The notes: generated from the sequence alone by a model not told the origin. A stretch of DNA of 64,000 bases from Deinococcus multiflagellatus (GCF_020166415.1 NZ_JAIQXV010000003.1:310001-374000), one strand, 5' to 3'. Positions 44,744 through 60,421 are shown, numbered from the stretch's first letter. Made by a program: numbers and translations.

Positions 44744-45885
44744 GTGGCATGACCACAACAGTACCTACCCCCACCGTCAAACGGACGCGCCCCCAGGGCC
44801 AGTCGCAGTTCTCCGTGGCCTGGAGTCAGTTTCGCAAAAACCGTCTGGCCCAGATCGGCGGCAGCCTGCTGATTCTGCTGTACCTGATGGCGCTGTTCGC
44901 GCCGTTCCTGGCGCCTGCTGGCCTGTCGAACTACTCCACCACCAACATCACCCGCTTTCATCCGCCCACACCCATTCATTTCCGCGATCCAGAGACGGGC
45001 GCCTTCGGCCGGCCTTTCGTGTACAAGTACGGCCAGAAATTCAACGAGACAAGCTTCGTGAACGAATTCGGGCCCACGGGCGAGAAGTGCCCCCTGTACT
45101 GGGGGGTCAAGGGTGACAGTTACCGGATTCTGGGCCTGTTTCCCGGCAACCTGCACCTCTTTGGCACGGGTAACCCCGACTGCAGCATCTACCTGTTCGG
45201 TGCAGAGGACCTGGGCCGCGACCTGCTCAGCCGCACGCTGTACGCTTCTCAGATCAGCCTGACCATCGGACTGGCGGCTGTGGCGATCACCACGATCATC
45301 GGGCTCTTTATGGGGGCCGTGGCGGCCTACTTTGGCGGCTTCGTGGACACGCTGATCATGCGCTTTGTGGAAGTGCTGGCCTCGATTCCCACGCTGTTCC
45401 TGCTGCTGATGCTGCGCAGTGTCTTTCCCAAGGACATCAACCCCATTCTGGCGCTGTACGTGATTCTGGGGATCCTGGCCTTTATCGGCTGGGGTGGCCT
45501 GGCGCGCATTACGCGCGGGCAACTGCTCAGCGTGCGCGAGCAGGACTTCGTGTCGGCGGCCAAGAGCCTGGGTGCCAGCGACAACCGCATCATGATCCGG
45601 CACATGCTGCCCACCATGACCACCTACGTGATCGTGACCACCTCGCTGGCCATTCCCAGCTACATCCTGCTGGAATCGGGCCTGAGCTTCCTGGGGATTG
45701 GGGCCGTGGAACCCTACGCCTCGTGGGGCAGCCTGCTGAAGCTGGCGCAGGACGGCGGTCTGAGCAGCCTCAACCAGCGCCCCTGGGTGCTGATTCCCGG
45801 CTTTTTCATCGTGTTCACGGTGATGTGCTTCCAGCTGCTGGGCGACGGTCTGCGCGACGCCTTCGATCCCCGCAAGCGGTCCTAA
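44740..45885 (+). CDS. Peptide ABC transporter permease, DppC type
   Basis: 381 residues. The N-terminal helix [30 protein letters not shown] is typical of DppC. It is followed by a long extracytoplasmic insert (about residues 70-150) that carries a Cys pair and separates helix 1 from the remaining five helices. The coupling loop is [37 protein letters not shown] 44740 overlaps the preceding stop codon (GTGA); ATG 44749 is an alternative. The insert is longer than in most DppC proteins; it may interact with the binding protein. Confidence 0.9.
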   Translation: MSGMTTTVPTPTVKRTRPQGQSQFSVAWSQFRKNRLAQIGGSLLILLYLMALFAPFLAPAGLSNYSTTNITRFHPPTPIHFRDPETGAFGRPFVYKYGQKFNETSFVNEFGPTGEKCPLYWGVKGDSYRILGLFPGNLHLFGTGNPDCSIYLFGAEDLGRDLLSRTLYASQISLTIGLAAVAITTIIGLFMGAVAAYFGGFVDTLIMRFVEVLASIPTLFLLLMLRSVFPKDINPILALYVILGILAFIGWGGLARITRGQLLSVREQDFVSAAKSLGASDNRIMIRHMLPTMTTYVIVTTSLAIPSYILLESGLSFLGIGAVEPYASWGSLLKLAQDGGLSSLNQRPWVLIPGFFIVFTVMCFQLLGDGLRDAFDPRKRS

Positions 45886-45995
45886 GGGCGCCAGGCGCGG
45901 GCGCGGCCGGAACTGCGGGCCGCGCCCACGACCATTTTCCCCCTTACAATTCAAAGCAGTTGTATGATGTGCAGCGTGCTGAAAACGGAGGAACA

Positions 45996-48046
<2,051 letters not shown>

Positions 48047-48066
48047 ACGCAGATGGCCGATGGCGC

Positions 48067-48093
48067 ACCCGCTCCCAGCATGTGGGGGCGGGT
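48067..48093 (+). terminator. Terminator of the peptide transporter operon
   Basis: ACCCGCTCCCA pairs with TGGGGGCGGGT around a GCATG loop; the tail GGTTTGTTTGG is T-rich. One bulge in the stem. A short AGATGG/CGATGG heptad-like pair precedes it. Confidence 0.65.
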
Positions 48094-48303
48094 GGTTTGT
48101 TTGGATGGGGGGATGCGGGCAGGATGAGTCGGGTATGGCCCAGTGCCTCCACGTTCCTGACCCTGGTACGGCGCCTGTTTCGCTTTGATTTCGAGGCGAG
48201 AGTCTGCCAGAGGAGGCGCCTTCAGCCTCATGCGGAGAACAGGGGTCTAACCTTGATCTCTGCCTCCCTACCCTTCTGTGATTTCTGTTTCATTCCTGAC
48301 GGG

Positions 48304-48329
48304 GCCTCTCACATCTCATATTGAGAGGC
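48304..48329. promoter_or_regulatory. 8-bp inverted repeat upstream of the DUF4139 gene
   Basis: GCCTCTCA at 48304-48311 and TGAGAGGC at 48322-48329, 17 nt before the ATG. Its position over the leader suggests an operator or an mRNA hairpin. Confidence 0.45.
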
Positions 48330-48345
48330 GGGTCAGCATGACTTC

Positions 48346-49644
48346 ATGAAATCAGCGCTTCCCGCCGTGCTTTCCGTCGCCTCCGCTCTGGCCCTGGGCA
48401 GTGCCCAGGCTGCCGACCTGCGCATCTACCCCAGCTTCTCGGAGGTGCGCCAGCCGGTGAGCAGCACCACCACCACCCTCAGCGTGAACCTGCCGCAGGA
48501 CACCTGGGAAAGCATTCTGGCGGGCAGCCTGGACCTGGACGGGCTGGCCTTTACGCAGGCCATTCAGAAGCAGGAGCCCAACTGGCTGGCCACCCTGGAA
48601 GGCAAGACGGTGTACCTGAAGCGCGGCGACACCACCGAACCCGTGACGCTGGTGCGCGCCCGTGACCTGCTGGTGAAAGACGCCCAGGGCCGCTTTTTTA
48701 ACGCCCGCTACGAGGAATTGCAGTTTGACGTGCTGCCCCCCGTGAACGCCCAGCGGCCCACCCAGTCGGTGACCTACACGCTGGCCCGCCCCGGGCAGGG
48801 GACCCTGGGCTACCTCACCCGCGCGGTGACGTGGCAGCCGCGCTACACCCTGAAAGCCAGCAGCGCGGGCGCCCAGCTGAGCGCCCTGGCCGATATCCGT
48901 AACACCACCGAGCAGCCGTACGACGTGCAGAACACCGAGCTGTACGCGGGCGACGTGAACGTGCAAAACCAGCAGGAAGCCGCCTACATGATGCGTGACG
49001 TGGCGATGGCCGCGCCCGCACCCATGGCCACTGGCGCCGCGCCCAAGATTGAAAGCCAGGGCGAGCTGCGCGGCCTGTACCGCTACGCCCTGACCACCCC
49101 CTTCAGCCTGCCCGCCAACAGCGTGGTGACGCTGCCTTTCCTGGCGCCGAAGCTGACCACCTTTGAGCGCTACGTGGGGCTGAATACCTACTTCGGCACG
49201 GAGACGCGCGAGGGGAACCTCAGCCGTTTCTACCGCTTCAAGGCCGATGAGCGCCTGCCCGCCGGGCCCATCACGGTGCGCGAGGACGGCCGGATCGTGG
49301 GCCAGACAAGCATTGGGGAAACGCGCGAGGGGGGCACGGTGGACTTCACGCTGGGCGAGGACCCGGATGTGGCCTACACCCGCACGGTGCAGACCACCGC
49401 GCAGGTGAAAGACGCCAAGGGCAATGTGACCAAGACGACCTACCGCGTCACCTACGCCTTTGAAAGCAGCAAGGACCGCGCCATCCGCGCCGAGGTGACC
49501 GAGCGCATTGGCGGGCGCGTGATCATCATTGACAACGCCGCGCCCGTGCGCAACCAGGGCGCCGCCAGCCTGAAGGTGGACATCCCCGCCAAGGGCAAGA
49601 TCAGCAAGAGCTTTACCGTGGTGGTGGACAACAGCGCCAACTGA
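48346..49644 (+). CDS. DUF4139 domain-containing secreted protein
   Basis: 432 residues. Signal peptide MKSALPAVLSVASALALGSAQA with cleavage after AQA (about residue 22). The mature part is rich in beta strands; TWQPRYTLKASSAGAQLSALADIRNTTEQPYDVQNTELYAGDVNVQ and the C-terminal YRVTYAFESSKDRAIRAEVTERI segments match DUF4139. The DUF4140 N-terminal coiled coil usual in mucoidy-inhibitor-type proteins is absent. Function unknown. It does not belong to the preceding operon, because a terminator lies between them. Confidence 0.82.
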   Translation: MKSALPAVLSVASALALGSAQAADLRIYPSFSEVRQPVSSTTTTLSVNLPQDTWESILAGSLDLDGLAFTQAIQKQEPNWLATLEGKTVYLKRGDTTEPVTLVRARDLLVKDAQGRFFNARYEELQFDVLPPVNAQRPTQSVTYTLARPGQGTLGYLTRAVTWQPRYTLKASSAGAQLSALADIRNTTEQPYDVQNTELYAGDVNVQNQQEAAYMMRDVAMAAPAPMATGAAPKIESQGELRGLYRYALTTPFSLPANSVVTLPFLAPKLTTFERYVGLNTYFGTETREGNLSRFYRFKADERLPAGPITVREDGRIVGQTSIGETREGGTVDFTLGEDPDVAYTRTVQTTAQVKDAKGNVTKTTYRVTYAFESSKDRAIRAEVTERIGGRVIIIDNAAPVRNQGAASLKVDIPAKGKISKSFTVVVDNSAN

Positions 49645-49658
49645 AGCAGGCCAGAAGA

Positions 49659-49692
49659 GACGCCGGGGCGGACAACCCCGGCGTCTTTCGTT
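49659..49692 (+). terminator. Strong intrinsic terminator after the DUF4139 gene
   Basis: Perfect 10-bp stem, GACGCCGGGG and CCCCGGCGTC, with a 7-nt loop and a TTTCGTTCT tail. Confidence 0.8.
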
Positions 49693-49731
49693 CTGGGTTA
49701 ACGGCGCTGCGGGAGCAGGTTCTTCTCCGGG

Positions 49732-50504
49732 CTACACCGCGTCCTGGCGCAAGGGCGCCGCCTGTTCATCCAGCAGGCCGCCCAGGTACTCCAGCACATT
49801 CACCTTGACCGGCATGAAGTAGGCGTGCTGGCCGCGCTGGCGGGCAAAGTGCAGCAGGTCGGCCGCGAAGGCGCGGTTGCACGCCAGCGTGGGCGTAAAC
49901 GAGCGGGGAAACACGGCGTGGTTGCGCGCCCGCCAGTAGTTGAGACTGGCTTCGGTGAGGATGCTGGTGGCCCCCCACCACACCGGCAGGCCCTCGGGGA
50001 CCAGATCGGCCCAGGTGTCGGCCACGCGCAGATCGAAAAAGGGCTGGGTGAACAGCCCGCAGGCGCCCGCGTCCAGCTTCCGGGCCAGATAATCCCGCTC
50101 GCGCACGAATGACTGCCGGTAGGGGTCCAGGCCGGCATAGACGCGCAAATGCGGCGCTTCACGCTTCAGGCGGCGGATCAGGTCCACGGCGTCCACGTCG
50201 TACACGCGGGCGCTCATGTCGGCCGGGGCGTCGCCGGTGATCACCAGCACCTCGTCAATCCCGTGCTGCGCCAGCAGGGGCAGAAACGGCAGCGGCTCGC
50301 GGGGGTTAAAGTCCACCGCCCGCAGGTGCGGAATGGCCGCAAAGCCCGGCCGCGCAAAGCCGCACCCCGCCCAGGACCGCAGCGAGTACCGCGTCAGGTC
50401 CGGCACATTGATGGTGTCCACCCCGCGCAGGTGCGCCGCCACCTCGGCCAGTTCGGCCCGCAGCCCCGAGCGGCTGCGCGGCACGAGCTCCACGGAAACG
50501 CGGG

Positions 50505-50508
<4 letters not shown>
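49732..50508 (-). CDS. metF: Methylenetetrahydrofolate reductase-like protein
   Basis: 258 residues. It begins [23 protein letters not shown], a shortened MetF start. It continues with [50 protein letters not shown] (the FAD-binding GD region), [15 protein letters not shown] and [11 protein letters not shown], typical of the MTHFR barrel. The protein is shorter than E. coli MetF (about 296). Its ATG overlaps the metH stop codon (ATGA), so it should supply methyl-THF to MetH from the same transcript. The name metF rests on domain likeness and this context. Confidence 0.83.
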
Positions 50509-54242
<3,734 letters not shown>

Positions 54243-54339
54243 GGTGCTTACCCCTTCCAGCTGGTGGCGGTGGGCCCCAGCCCTGAGGGGGGCAGCCACC
54301 GCCCTTGTCGTTGCAGCGTCCATGCGCCGCCCTGCGGGC

Positions 54340-54478
54340 CATCGAATTCGCTCGCGCCATCGTCAGCGCCGTGCGGAAACTTCCTGGGAGCACCGGTGCC
54401 GAAATGTTGGCCGGTTGCCACGCCTTCACGGGGCAGGAAAAACCCTCGGGCGGTTCTGGATGACCACGCCTGAGTTCA
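54340..54478 (-). promoter_or_regulatory. SAM-I (S-box)-like riboswitch upstream of metH
   Basis: Reading the minus strand, the core has GAGGGTTTTTCCTG, CCCCGTGAAGGC, TGGCAACCGG, CACCGGTGCTCCCAGGA and then GACGATGG. This order matches the SAM-I aptamer: AGGGA, the GAUGAAGCC-GGCAACC loop of P3, GGUGCUAAUUCC in J3/4, and the closing P1. P3, built from CCGG/CCGG arms around ACATTTCGGC, is clear. It lies 100-240 nt before the metH GTG, where S-boxes repress methionine-synthesis genes when SAM is high. The details are by eye, not by covariance model. Confidence 0.65.
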
Positions 54479-54483
54479 GGGCG

Positions 54484-54976
54484 CGGTAAAGGGGAGGATA
54501 GCGCAGCGGCGCGCCGCACGCCCGGCGCTGGCCTGGACAGGTGCGGCAGGTTCACGACGAGCGACATCTCGTGCAAGCACCACGACGCACGGTCCAGAGG
54601 GTCATGGGGCTGGTCGGCAGCTTTGCAGTTCGCGCAGAGCTCCGGGCCGCCAGAAAGAGCGGCTCATGGTGAGGGGCGGTGCTGGGCGTGCCGTCGTCGG
54701 CCAGGGCGTCCAGTTCGTCGGCGTGGGTGCGCCGCGAGGCGCGCTCTGCCATAGGCTGCCCCTCGCGGATGACTGGCAGGGCCGGGGCAAAAGGTTGGCC
54801 GTCCAGGCCGGCGCGCTCCGGGCCCCAGTTCGGTGGCGTGCACGCTCAGGCGCCGCCGCTGGTCTGGGGGTTGCCGGTATAGCTACTGAGTCAGTCCGTC
54901 TGGGCCAGTGCCTCATCGTCCAGAAGCTGGCCGAGCCGGTCCACGTTCATCCCCATACGGTGCCGTGTGGGCGCAG
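54484..54976. other. Intergenic, no gene supported
   Basis: About 490 bp between the riboswitch and the SARP-type gene. The frames here are short. One minus-strand frame (MAERASRRTHADELDALADD...) reads like protein but has no start signal and could be a decayed gene. A 19-codon frame, MNVDRLGQLLDDEALAQTD, ends at 54893. Neither is annotated. Confidence 0.45.
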
Positions 54977-54979
54977 CCC

Positions 54980-57682
54980 TCAACTGCCCCGGACCAGTCC
55001 CACCGTCGCCAGCACCGGCCGCAGCACGTCCCAGCCCTCGTCGCCGTGGGGGGACAGCAGCGCCTGCGCCTCCAAGGCCAGGGCGCGGGCGGCGTCGTGG
55101 TCGCCAGTGTCCAGGGCCAGCGCGGCCTGCTCGGCCACAATCAGACCGCGAATCGAACCGGCGTTCAGGGTGCGGGCGCAGGTGTCGGCGTCGGTCAGCG
55201 CCGCCGCTGCGTCCCGGCACTGGCCCAGGCGGCGCAGGCTGGCGCCGTAGCGCCACAGGCTCAGCACGCGGCCCCGGGTGGGGGTTTCGCCGGGCAGGGC
55301 GGCCAGCGAGGCGCGGTACTGCTCGGCGGCCCGCTCAAACTGGCCACTCTGAAAGTGGCTGTAGCCCAGCCAGTACAGGATGTTGGACCGGCGCGCCGGG
55401 GCGGGGCCGTGCCCCAGGGCGCGGTTCAGGGCCGCTTCGGCCTCGGGCCAGCGCTCCAGGCAGGCCAGGGCGGCGCCGCCCTCCAGCAGCAGGGCCGAGT
55501 GGTGGTCGGCGCTGAGCAGCGGGCCCCAGGTGTTCAGGGCCGCCTGCACAGTGGCCACCGCCGCCTCGTAGTCGTCCTGTTCGGTGCAGAACTTGGCGTG
55601 GTGCGCAGCGTGCTCGGCGTGCAGGGCGGGGTCCTGGGTGTCGTGGGCCAGGGCCTGCATGGCCGCCAGCGCCTGCGCGCGGGTGGCCGGGTCGTCCAGG
55701 TGGCGGCACAGTTCGCTGCGGGCGGCATGCAGGGCAAAGGCGGCCTGGGGTGGGGGAGAGCCCGCCAGGGCCAGCGCGTACAGGTCCAGGGCCTCGGCGT
55801 GGGCGTAAAGCCCGGCGGCCTCCTGCGCGGCCTGCTGCCAGTGCGGCCACGCCAGGGGGCCTTCGCCCGCCTGTTCAAAGTGGCGGGCCACCGCGGCGGC
55901 GGGGGTGCCGGGGGGCGCCAGCCGTGCCAGCCGACCATGCAGCAGCCGCGCGCGCGGGGCCCCCACGCCGGCGGCCAGCACCCGGCGGTGCAGGTGGTGT
56001 CCAAAGCGGTAGGCCGGGCCCTCGGGCACGATCAGCCGGGCGGCTTCGGCGCGCTCCAGGGCGTCCAGGGCGGCCAGTTCGGGCAGGTCGCAGGCGGCGG
56101 CCACCAGGGCCACCGGAAAGATTTCGCCCCACAGCGCCCCCGCCTGCAGCAGCTGCCGCGTCTGGGGGCCCAGGCGCTCTACCCGCTGCGCGATGGCGGC
56201 GGCCACACTGCTGGAAATGGGCACCTCGGCGTAATCCACCGTCGAGGCGTCAAAGGGGGTGTGCCAGCGACCACCGCGCTCGGTGAGCAGACCGCGCTCG
56301 CGCAGGTCGCGCAGGGTTTCGAGCAAAAACAGCGGATGCCCGGCGGTGGCTTCAAACAGGCGGCGGCTGAACAGCGGCGCCGGGGCCCCCGAGAGGCGCT
56401 CGATCAGGCGGGCCACCTCGGCCTCGCCCAGTTCGGCCAGCGCGAGGCGCGGGGGGTCCAGGCGGGCCAGCACGGCCTGAAGGTCGGCGCGGGCGGCCAG
56501 TTCGCCGGGCCGGGCGGTCAGCCACAGCCGGGGCACGCCCCGGTGCAGCGCCAGGAAGGCCGCTTCCAGGGTGCTGGGGTCCAGCCAGTGCAGGTCTTCG
56601 ACGATCAGGGTGTGCCCGCTGCACAGGCTCACCAGGGCCTGGGCCAGCGCGTCCAGCAGGGCGGCGCGGTCAGTCAGGCCCGGGGCGCCGGGGGCGGCCA
56701 GGGCAGCACTCAGCACCGGCCGCAGCCGTTCGGGGCAGCGGTGCAGCCCCGCGCTTCTCAGCAGGTCCAGCAGCGCGCCGTAGGGCAGCGGCGTGAGTTC
56801 CGCCGCGCCGCGCACCACCAGCGCGTCCCCGGCCGCCTCGGTGACCAGCCGGGTCTTGCCCACGCCCGCCTCACCCAGCACCAGCGTCAGGCGGCCCGTG
56901 CGCAGGGCGGCGCAGTCGGCCTCGCGGCCCACCAGCGGCACGCCCGCCGGGCGCGGGCTGGGCGCCGGACCCGCCAGCAGCGCGTCCACCTGGGCTTTCA
57001 GGGCTGCGGTGGCGGGCAGGGGCCCGGCGCCCAGCTCCTGACGCAGCCGCCGCTCCAGGGTCTCGTAGGCGGCCAGGGCGTCGGCGGGTTGCCCCAGGGC
57101 CAGATGCGCGTCCATGACGGCGCGCACGGTGCGTTCGCGCAGGGGGTCCAGGCTCAGGGCGCGGCGGTGGCCCTCCAGGGCGGCGGCCCAGTGGCCGGCC
57201 CCGGCGTGGGCGGCGGCGGCGGCGTCCAGGGCGCGCAACTGGTCTTCAAAGGCGGCCTGCGCCGTGGCCTCGCGCCAGTCCTCGAAGGTGGCGGCGCCCG
57301 GCACGCCCAGATGGTCCAGAAAGCGGCCCCCAGCCAGGGCGGCGGCCTGCCCCGGCTCGCCCCTGGCCAGCGCGGCGCGCAGTTCAGTCAGGTCCACGCG
57401 CACGCTGGGGCACAGGGCCAGCGCTGACCCCGACACCTCCAGCCACGCCCCCACCCCGCAGGCCCGCAGGCGGTGCACCTGCACCCGCAGGTTGCGCCGC
57501 GCCGCGCCCTCGTCCTGGTCGGTCCACAGCAGGTCGGCCAGCACCTCGCGCGGGGTCTGGCCTTCCAGGGCGAGGTACGCCAGCAGCGCCAGACTCTTGC
57601 CGGGGACGTCCAGCGCCGCGCCGTCCAGGGTGACCTGCGGCACGCCCAGCGTCTTGAGGTACAGCCCAGCCTGGGGGGTCAT
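54980..57682 (-). CDS. SARP/BTAD-type regulator with AAA ATPase and TPR-like repeats
   Basis: 900 residues. The N-terminal ~90 residues form an OmpR-like winged helix (LKTLGVPQVTLDGAALDVPGKSLALLAYLALEGQTPREVLADLLW). A bacterial transcriptional activator domain follows (WREATAQAAFEDQLRALDAAAAAHAGAGHW...). An AAA domain has Walker A GEAGVGKTRL near residue 275 and Walker B LIVEDLHWLDPSTL near 370. The C-terminal half is helical repeats (about residues 600-900), as in TPR proteins. The layout is like AfsR-type regulators. ATG 57682 is preceded by TACACT 10 nt upstream. The target genes are not known; no partner gene lies adjacent. Confidence 0.85.
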   Translation of the reverse strand: MTPQAGLYLKTLGVPQVTLDGAALDVPGKSLALLAYLALEGQTPREVLADLLWTDQDEGAARRNLRVQVHRLRACGVGAWLEVSGSALALCPSVRVDLTELRAALARGEPGQAAALAGGRFLDHLGVPGAATFEDWREATAQAAFEDQLRALDAAAAAHAGAGHWAAALEGHRRALSLDPLRERTVRAVMDAHLALGQPADALAAYETLERRLRQELGAGPLPATAALKAQVDALLAGPAPSPRPAGVPLVGREADCAALRTGRLTLVLGEAGVGKTRLVTEAAGDALVVRGAAELTPLPYGALLDLLRSAGLHRCPERLRPVLSAALAAPGAPGLTDRAALLDALAQALVSLCSGHTLIVEDLHWLDPSTLEAAFLALHRGVPRLWLTARPGELAARADLQAVLARLDPPRLALAELGEAEVARLIERLSGAPAPLFSRRLFEATAGHPLFLLETLRDLRERGLLTERGGRWHTPFDASTVDYAEVPISSSVAAAIAQRVERLGPQTRQLLQAGALWGEIFPVALVAAACDLPELAALDALERAEAARLIVPEGPAYRFGHHLHRRVLAAGVGAPRARLLHGRLARLAPPGTPAAAVARHFEQAGEGPLAWPHWQQAAQEAAGLYAHAEALDLYALALAGSPPPQAAFALHAARSELCRHLDDPATRAQALAAMQALAHDTQDPALHAEHAAHHAKFCTEQDDYEAAVATVQAALNTWGPLLSADHHSALLLEGGAALACLERWPEAEAALNRALGHGPAPARRSNILYWLGYSHFQSGQFERAAEQYRASLAALPGETPTRGRVLSLWRYGASLRRLGQCRDAAAALTDADTCARTLNAGSIRGLIVAEQAALALDTGDHDAARALALEAQALLSPHGDEGWDVLRPVLATVGLVRGS

Positions 57683-57823
57683 GTGGACCTTCAGTGTACG
57701 CCGGGGCGAACGCCGGGTCATCTGGGGTGCGGGCAAACGGTGGCCGGGACCAGCGGCGCCCGCAGAAGGGTGGGGCGCCTCTGCAACGCCCGCGCAACAC
57801 CCGCTCTTCTACCCTGGCCCACG

Positions 57824-58069
57824 ATGAAGCCTGTTCGCCCTGACCCCAGCCTCCCCTTGCCCCAGCCGCCCGAGGCGGGGGCCGTCCCTGGCCCGGACAG
57901 CGGCCCCGAGGAGTACGTGCTGCGCATTGAACGCCGCCCGGGTGGCCTGCGCCTGCAGCTGCGTGAAGGCCGCGCGCCCCTGCAACCGGTGACGTGGCGC
58001 GAGTTCCCCGACACCGACGCCCTGCTGCGCCACCTGTGGACCCTGCTGGAGCCGGGCGGGCTGCGGTAG
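57824..58069 (+). CDS. Small hypothetical protein (81 aa)
   Basis: Not recognised. The N-terminal ~25 residues are Pro-rich (PDPSLPLPQPPEAGAVPGPDSG), followed by a compact beta-alpha domain EEYVLRIERRPGGLRLQLREGRAPLQPVTWREFPDTDALLRHLWTLLE. TACCCT lies 8 nt before the ATG, which supports transcription from the start codon. Divergent from the SARP-type gene, convergent on the acyl ligase gene. Confidence 0.62.
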   Translation: MKPVRPDPSLPLPQPPEAGAVPGPDSGPEEYVLRIERRPGGLRLQLREGRAPLQPVTWREFPDTDALLRHLWTLLEPGGLR

Positions 58070-58079
58070 CGCCCAGGGC

Positions 58080-59558
58080 CTAACGAGCAACGAGAAGGCT
58101 GGCTTCGCTCAGCCGGGCCCGCAACTCGGCGCGGGCCACCTTGCCGGTTTCGGTGCGCGGCAGGGCGGGCAGCACCGTCAGCCGGGGGCGCAGGCGGCGG
58201 GGAAGAACCTCGGCCAGCCGCTGGTGCAGCGTGGCTGCGCCGCCGCCTTCTGGTGCCAGCTCCACGAAGGCCAGGGGCGCCTGTCCGTACTCCGCGCACG
58301 GCACGCCGAACACCGCGCAGGCCCGCACGCCGGGCTGCGCGCCCAGCACCGCTTCAAGCTGCGCGGGCCACACGTTCTCGCCGCCCACGATCATCAGGTC
58401 GTCGGCGCGGCCCCGCAGGTGTACGCGCCCGGCCGGGTCCAGGGTGCCCAGGTCCCCGGTGTTCAGCCAACCGCGCGACAGCAGGCCGCGCACCTGCAAC
58501 TGGCCGTCCGGGGCCGTGCGCACCTGCACGCCGGGCAGGGGGTGGCCCACGCTGCCCGGCTCGGCGCGCAGGTCGTCGGGGGTGGCCAGGGCGATCAGGC
58601 CCGTTTCGGTGCTGCCGTAGAGGTTGAACAGCACGTCGCCCAGGCGCGCCTGGGTCTGCACCGCCAGCGCGGGGTCCAGCGGCGCCGAGCCGCAAATCAC
58701 CGTGTGCAGCGCGGGGGCGTGGCCCGTTTCCTGCAGCAGCCGGCGCAGCAGGGTGGGCACCACGACCAGCGTGCCCACCTGTTCCTGGGCCAGCACTGCC
58801 CAGAGCTCTGCCGCCCTGGCCCCCCGGCGCAGGTGCAGCGGCGTGCCCAGCGCGAGGGCCAGCGCCAGGGTGCTGAGGCCGTGGCCGTGCCACAGCGGCA
58901 GGGGCAGCAGGGCCGCGCGTTCGCGTGCAGGGCGCAGGGCCTGCAGCAGCCGCAGCCCCACCCGGCTGGCCGCCCGGGGCGAGACCCGGCGCGTGACCAC
59001 CCGGGGTTCGCCTGTGGTGCCGGAAGTCAGCAGCACTGGGCGGCCAGCGCGGGGCCAGCCGGGGCGGGGCGCGCCGGGTTGGGGTTGGCTGCCCGGGGCC
59101 CCCGCCGTCAGGGCCACCGTGGGCAGGTTCAGTGCGTCCAGGCGCGGATCATCGGTGAGCAGCGCGCGGATAGGGTGGCCCGCCAGGCGCCGGGCCACCT
59201 CGTCGGGCGGGCCCGGGGGCAGCAGCAGCACCCGCGCCCCCACCCGCAGCGCCCCCAGCAGCCCGGCCACGAAGGGCCGCCCACCCTCGCTGCACAGCGC
59301 GGCCCAGTCGCCGGGGCGGGTGAAGGGCCCCAGGCGGGCTGCCACCTCGTCGGCGCGCGCTTGTAGCTGCGCCCAGGTGGCCGGCCCGTCCGCATCGGTG
59401 AGCGCCACACGGTGGGGGGTGCGCCGCGCGTGCCACGCCACCAACGCATAAAGGGTAGGGCCGTGGCGCAGCACGGCTGCCGCCAGCCCCAGCAAGGCCC
59501 TTGGCGAGGATGGGGCCAGCACCCCGGTGGCCGTGACGGCGCGCCACGCGGCCCTCAT
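58080..59558 (-). CDS. AMP-dependent acyl-CoA synthetase/ligase family protein
   Basis: 492 residues of the ANL superfamily. The phosphate-binding motif is VLLTSGTTGEPRVVTR (residues ~173-188) and the later ones are NLYGSTETGLIAL, RGWLNTGDLGTLDPAGRVHLRGRADDLMIVGGENVWPAQLEAVL and the C-terminal PRTETGKVARAEL with the catalytic lysine. It should adenylate a carboxylic acid, most likely fatty. Its ATG overlaps the stop of the upstream SDR gene (ATGA), implying a two-enzyme unit acting on the same or related substrates. The precise substrate is unknown. Confidence 0.87.
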   Translation of the reverse strand: MRAAWRAVTATGVLAPSSPRALLGLAAAVLRHGPTLYALVAWHARRTPHRVALTDADGPATWAQLQARADEVAARLGPFTRPGDWAALCSEGGRPFVAGLLGALRVGARVLLLPPGPPDEVARRLAGHPIRALLTDDPRLDALNLPTVALTAGAPGSQPQPGAPRPGWPRAGRPVLLTSGTTGEPRVVTRRVSPRAASRVGLRLLQALRPARERAALLPLPLWHGHGLSTLALALALGTPLHLRRGARAAELWAVLAQEQVGTLVVVPTLLRRLLQETGHAPALHTVICGSAPLDPALAVQTQARLGDVLFNLYGSTETGLIALATPDDLRAEPGSVGHPLPGVQVRTAPDGQLQVRGLLSRGWLNTGDLGTLDPAGRVHLRGRADDLMIVGGENVWPAQLEAVLGAQPGVRACAVFGVPCAEYGQAPLAFVELAPEGGGAATLHQRLAEVLPRRLRPRLTVLPALPRTETGKVARAELRARLSEASLLVAR

Positions 59559-60397
59559 GGGCGGGCCCCCCGCCGGCGTTCCAGCCGTTCGAGCGCCCCC
59601 AGCGCGCGGCCCAGGGCATGCGGCGCCAGCAGGCCCGCCAGTTCCACGCCCCGCAACCACCACGGCGCGGCGCGCACCACCGGGCGCACCAGGGGCCAGG
59701 TGACGGCCTGCGCGGCGTCCTCGGCACTCAGGGCAGGCAAAGCGCGGTAGGCGCGGGTGGGGGCGCTCATGGGGGTGCGCACCAGGGGCAGGTACACGCT
59801 GGCCACCCGCACGCGCGGCCACTCGGTGCCGGCGGCGTGTAGCCACAGGTCAAAGCCCGCCTTGCTGCCCTGGTAGGCGCTCCAGCGCGGGGCGCCCACA
59901 TGCCGCGCCGACACGCTGGACACGTTCACCACCACGCCCCCGGCCGCCAGCGCGGGCAACAGCGCCAGCAGCAGCGCCGCCGGCCCGCTGAAATTCACCG
60001 CCAGCAGCCGGGGCAGGTCCTGCCTGGCCTCGCCGTCCTGCGCCCGTCGCCGCACCGAGCGCCCCGCGTTGCTGATCACCGCATGCAGCCGGGGGTGGTC
60101 CGCCCGCAGCTGCGCCGCCACCGCCTGCACCTCGGCCGGGTCGGCCAGATTGGCGGGGTAGACGTGGGCCTGCCCCCCGGCCGCGCGAATCTGCCCCGCC
60201 ACAGTGTCCAGCGCCGCTTCACGCCGCGCCAGCAGGAGCACGGTGGCCCCCGCCTGCCCCAGGTGCCGCGCGGTGGCCGCCCCAATGCCGGAAGATGCCC
60301 CCGTGACCAGAATGGTGCGCCCCGCCACCGCCCGCCGCAGCGCCCCAGAATCACGGCAGGCCGGCGGAGAGAGCAGCAGGCGGGCCAGGGCGGACAT
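59555..60397 (-). CDS. SDR family oxidoreductase
   Basis: 280 residues. The NAD(P) motif TGASSGIG lies at residues 32-39, the NAG motif in VISNAGRSV, and the catalytic set is Ser in NVSSVSARHVG with Tyr and Lys in YQGSK. Length fits a classical SDR. It is coupled to the downstream acyl-adenylate ligase, so a fatty-acid or keto-acid modifying pair is likely; no product can be named. TATCAT lies 6 nt before the ATG, so the mRNA is probably leaderless. Directly upstream is a half heptad array. Confidence 0.88.
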   Translation of the reverse strand: MSALARLLLSPPACRDSGALRRAVAGRTILVTGASSGIGAATARHLGQAGATVLLLARREAALDTVAGQIRAAGGQAHVYPANLADPAEVQAVAAQLRADHPRLHAVISNAGRSVRRRAQDGEARQDLPRLLAVNFSGPAALLLALLPALAAGGVVVNVSSVSARHVGAPRWSAYQGSKAGFDLWLHAAGTEWPRVRVASVYLPLVRTPMSAPTRAYRALPALSAEDAAQAVTWPLVRPVVRAAPWWLRGVELAGLLAPHALGRALGALERLERRRGARP

Positions 60398-60421
60398 GAA
60401 GACATGATAAAGGCAGGGTGG

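Noticed and set aside
54484..54976. A decayed gene upstream of metH
   Set aside because: Some frames look protein-like, but no start signal, family or length supports a call.
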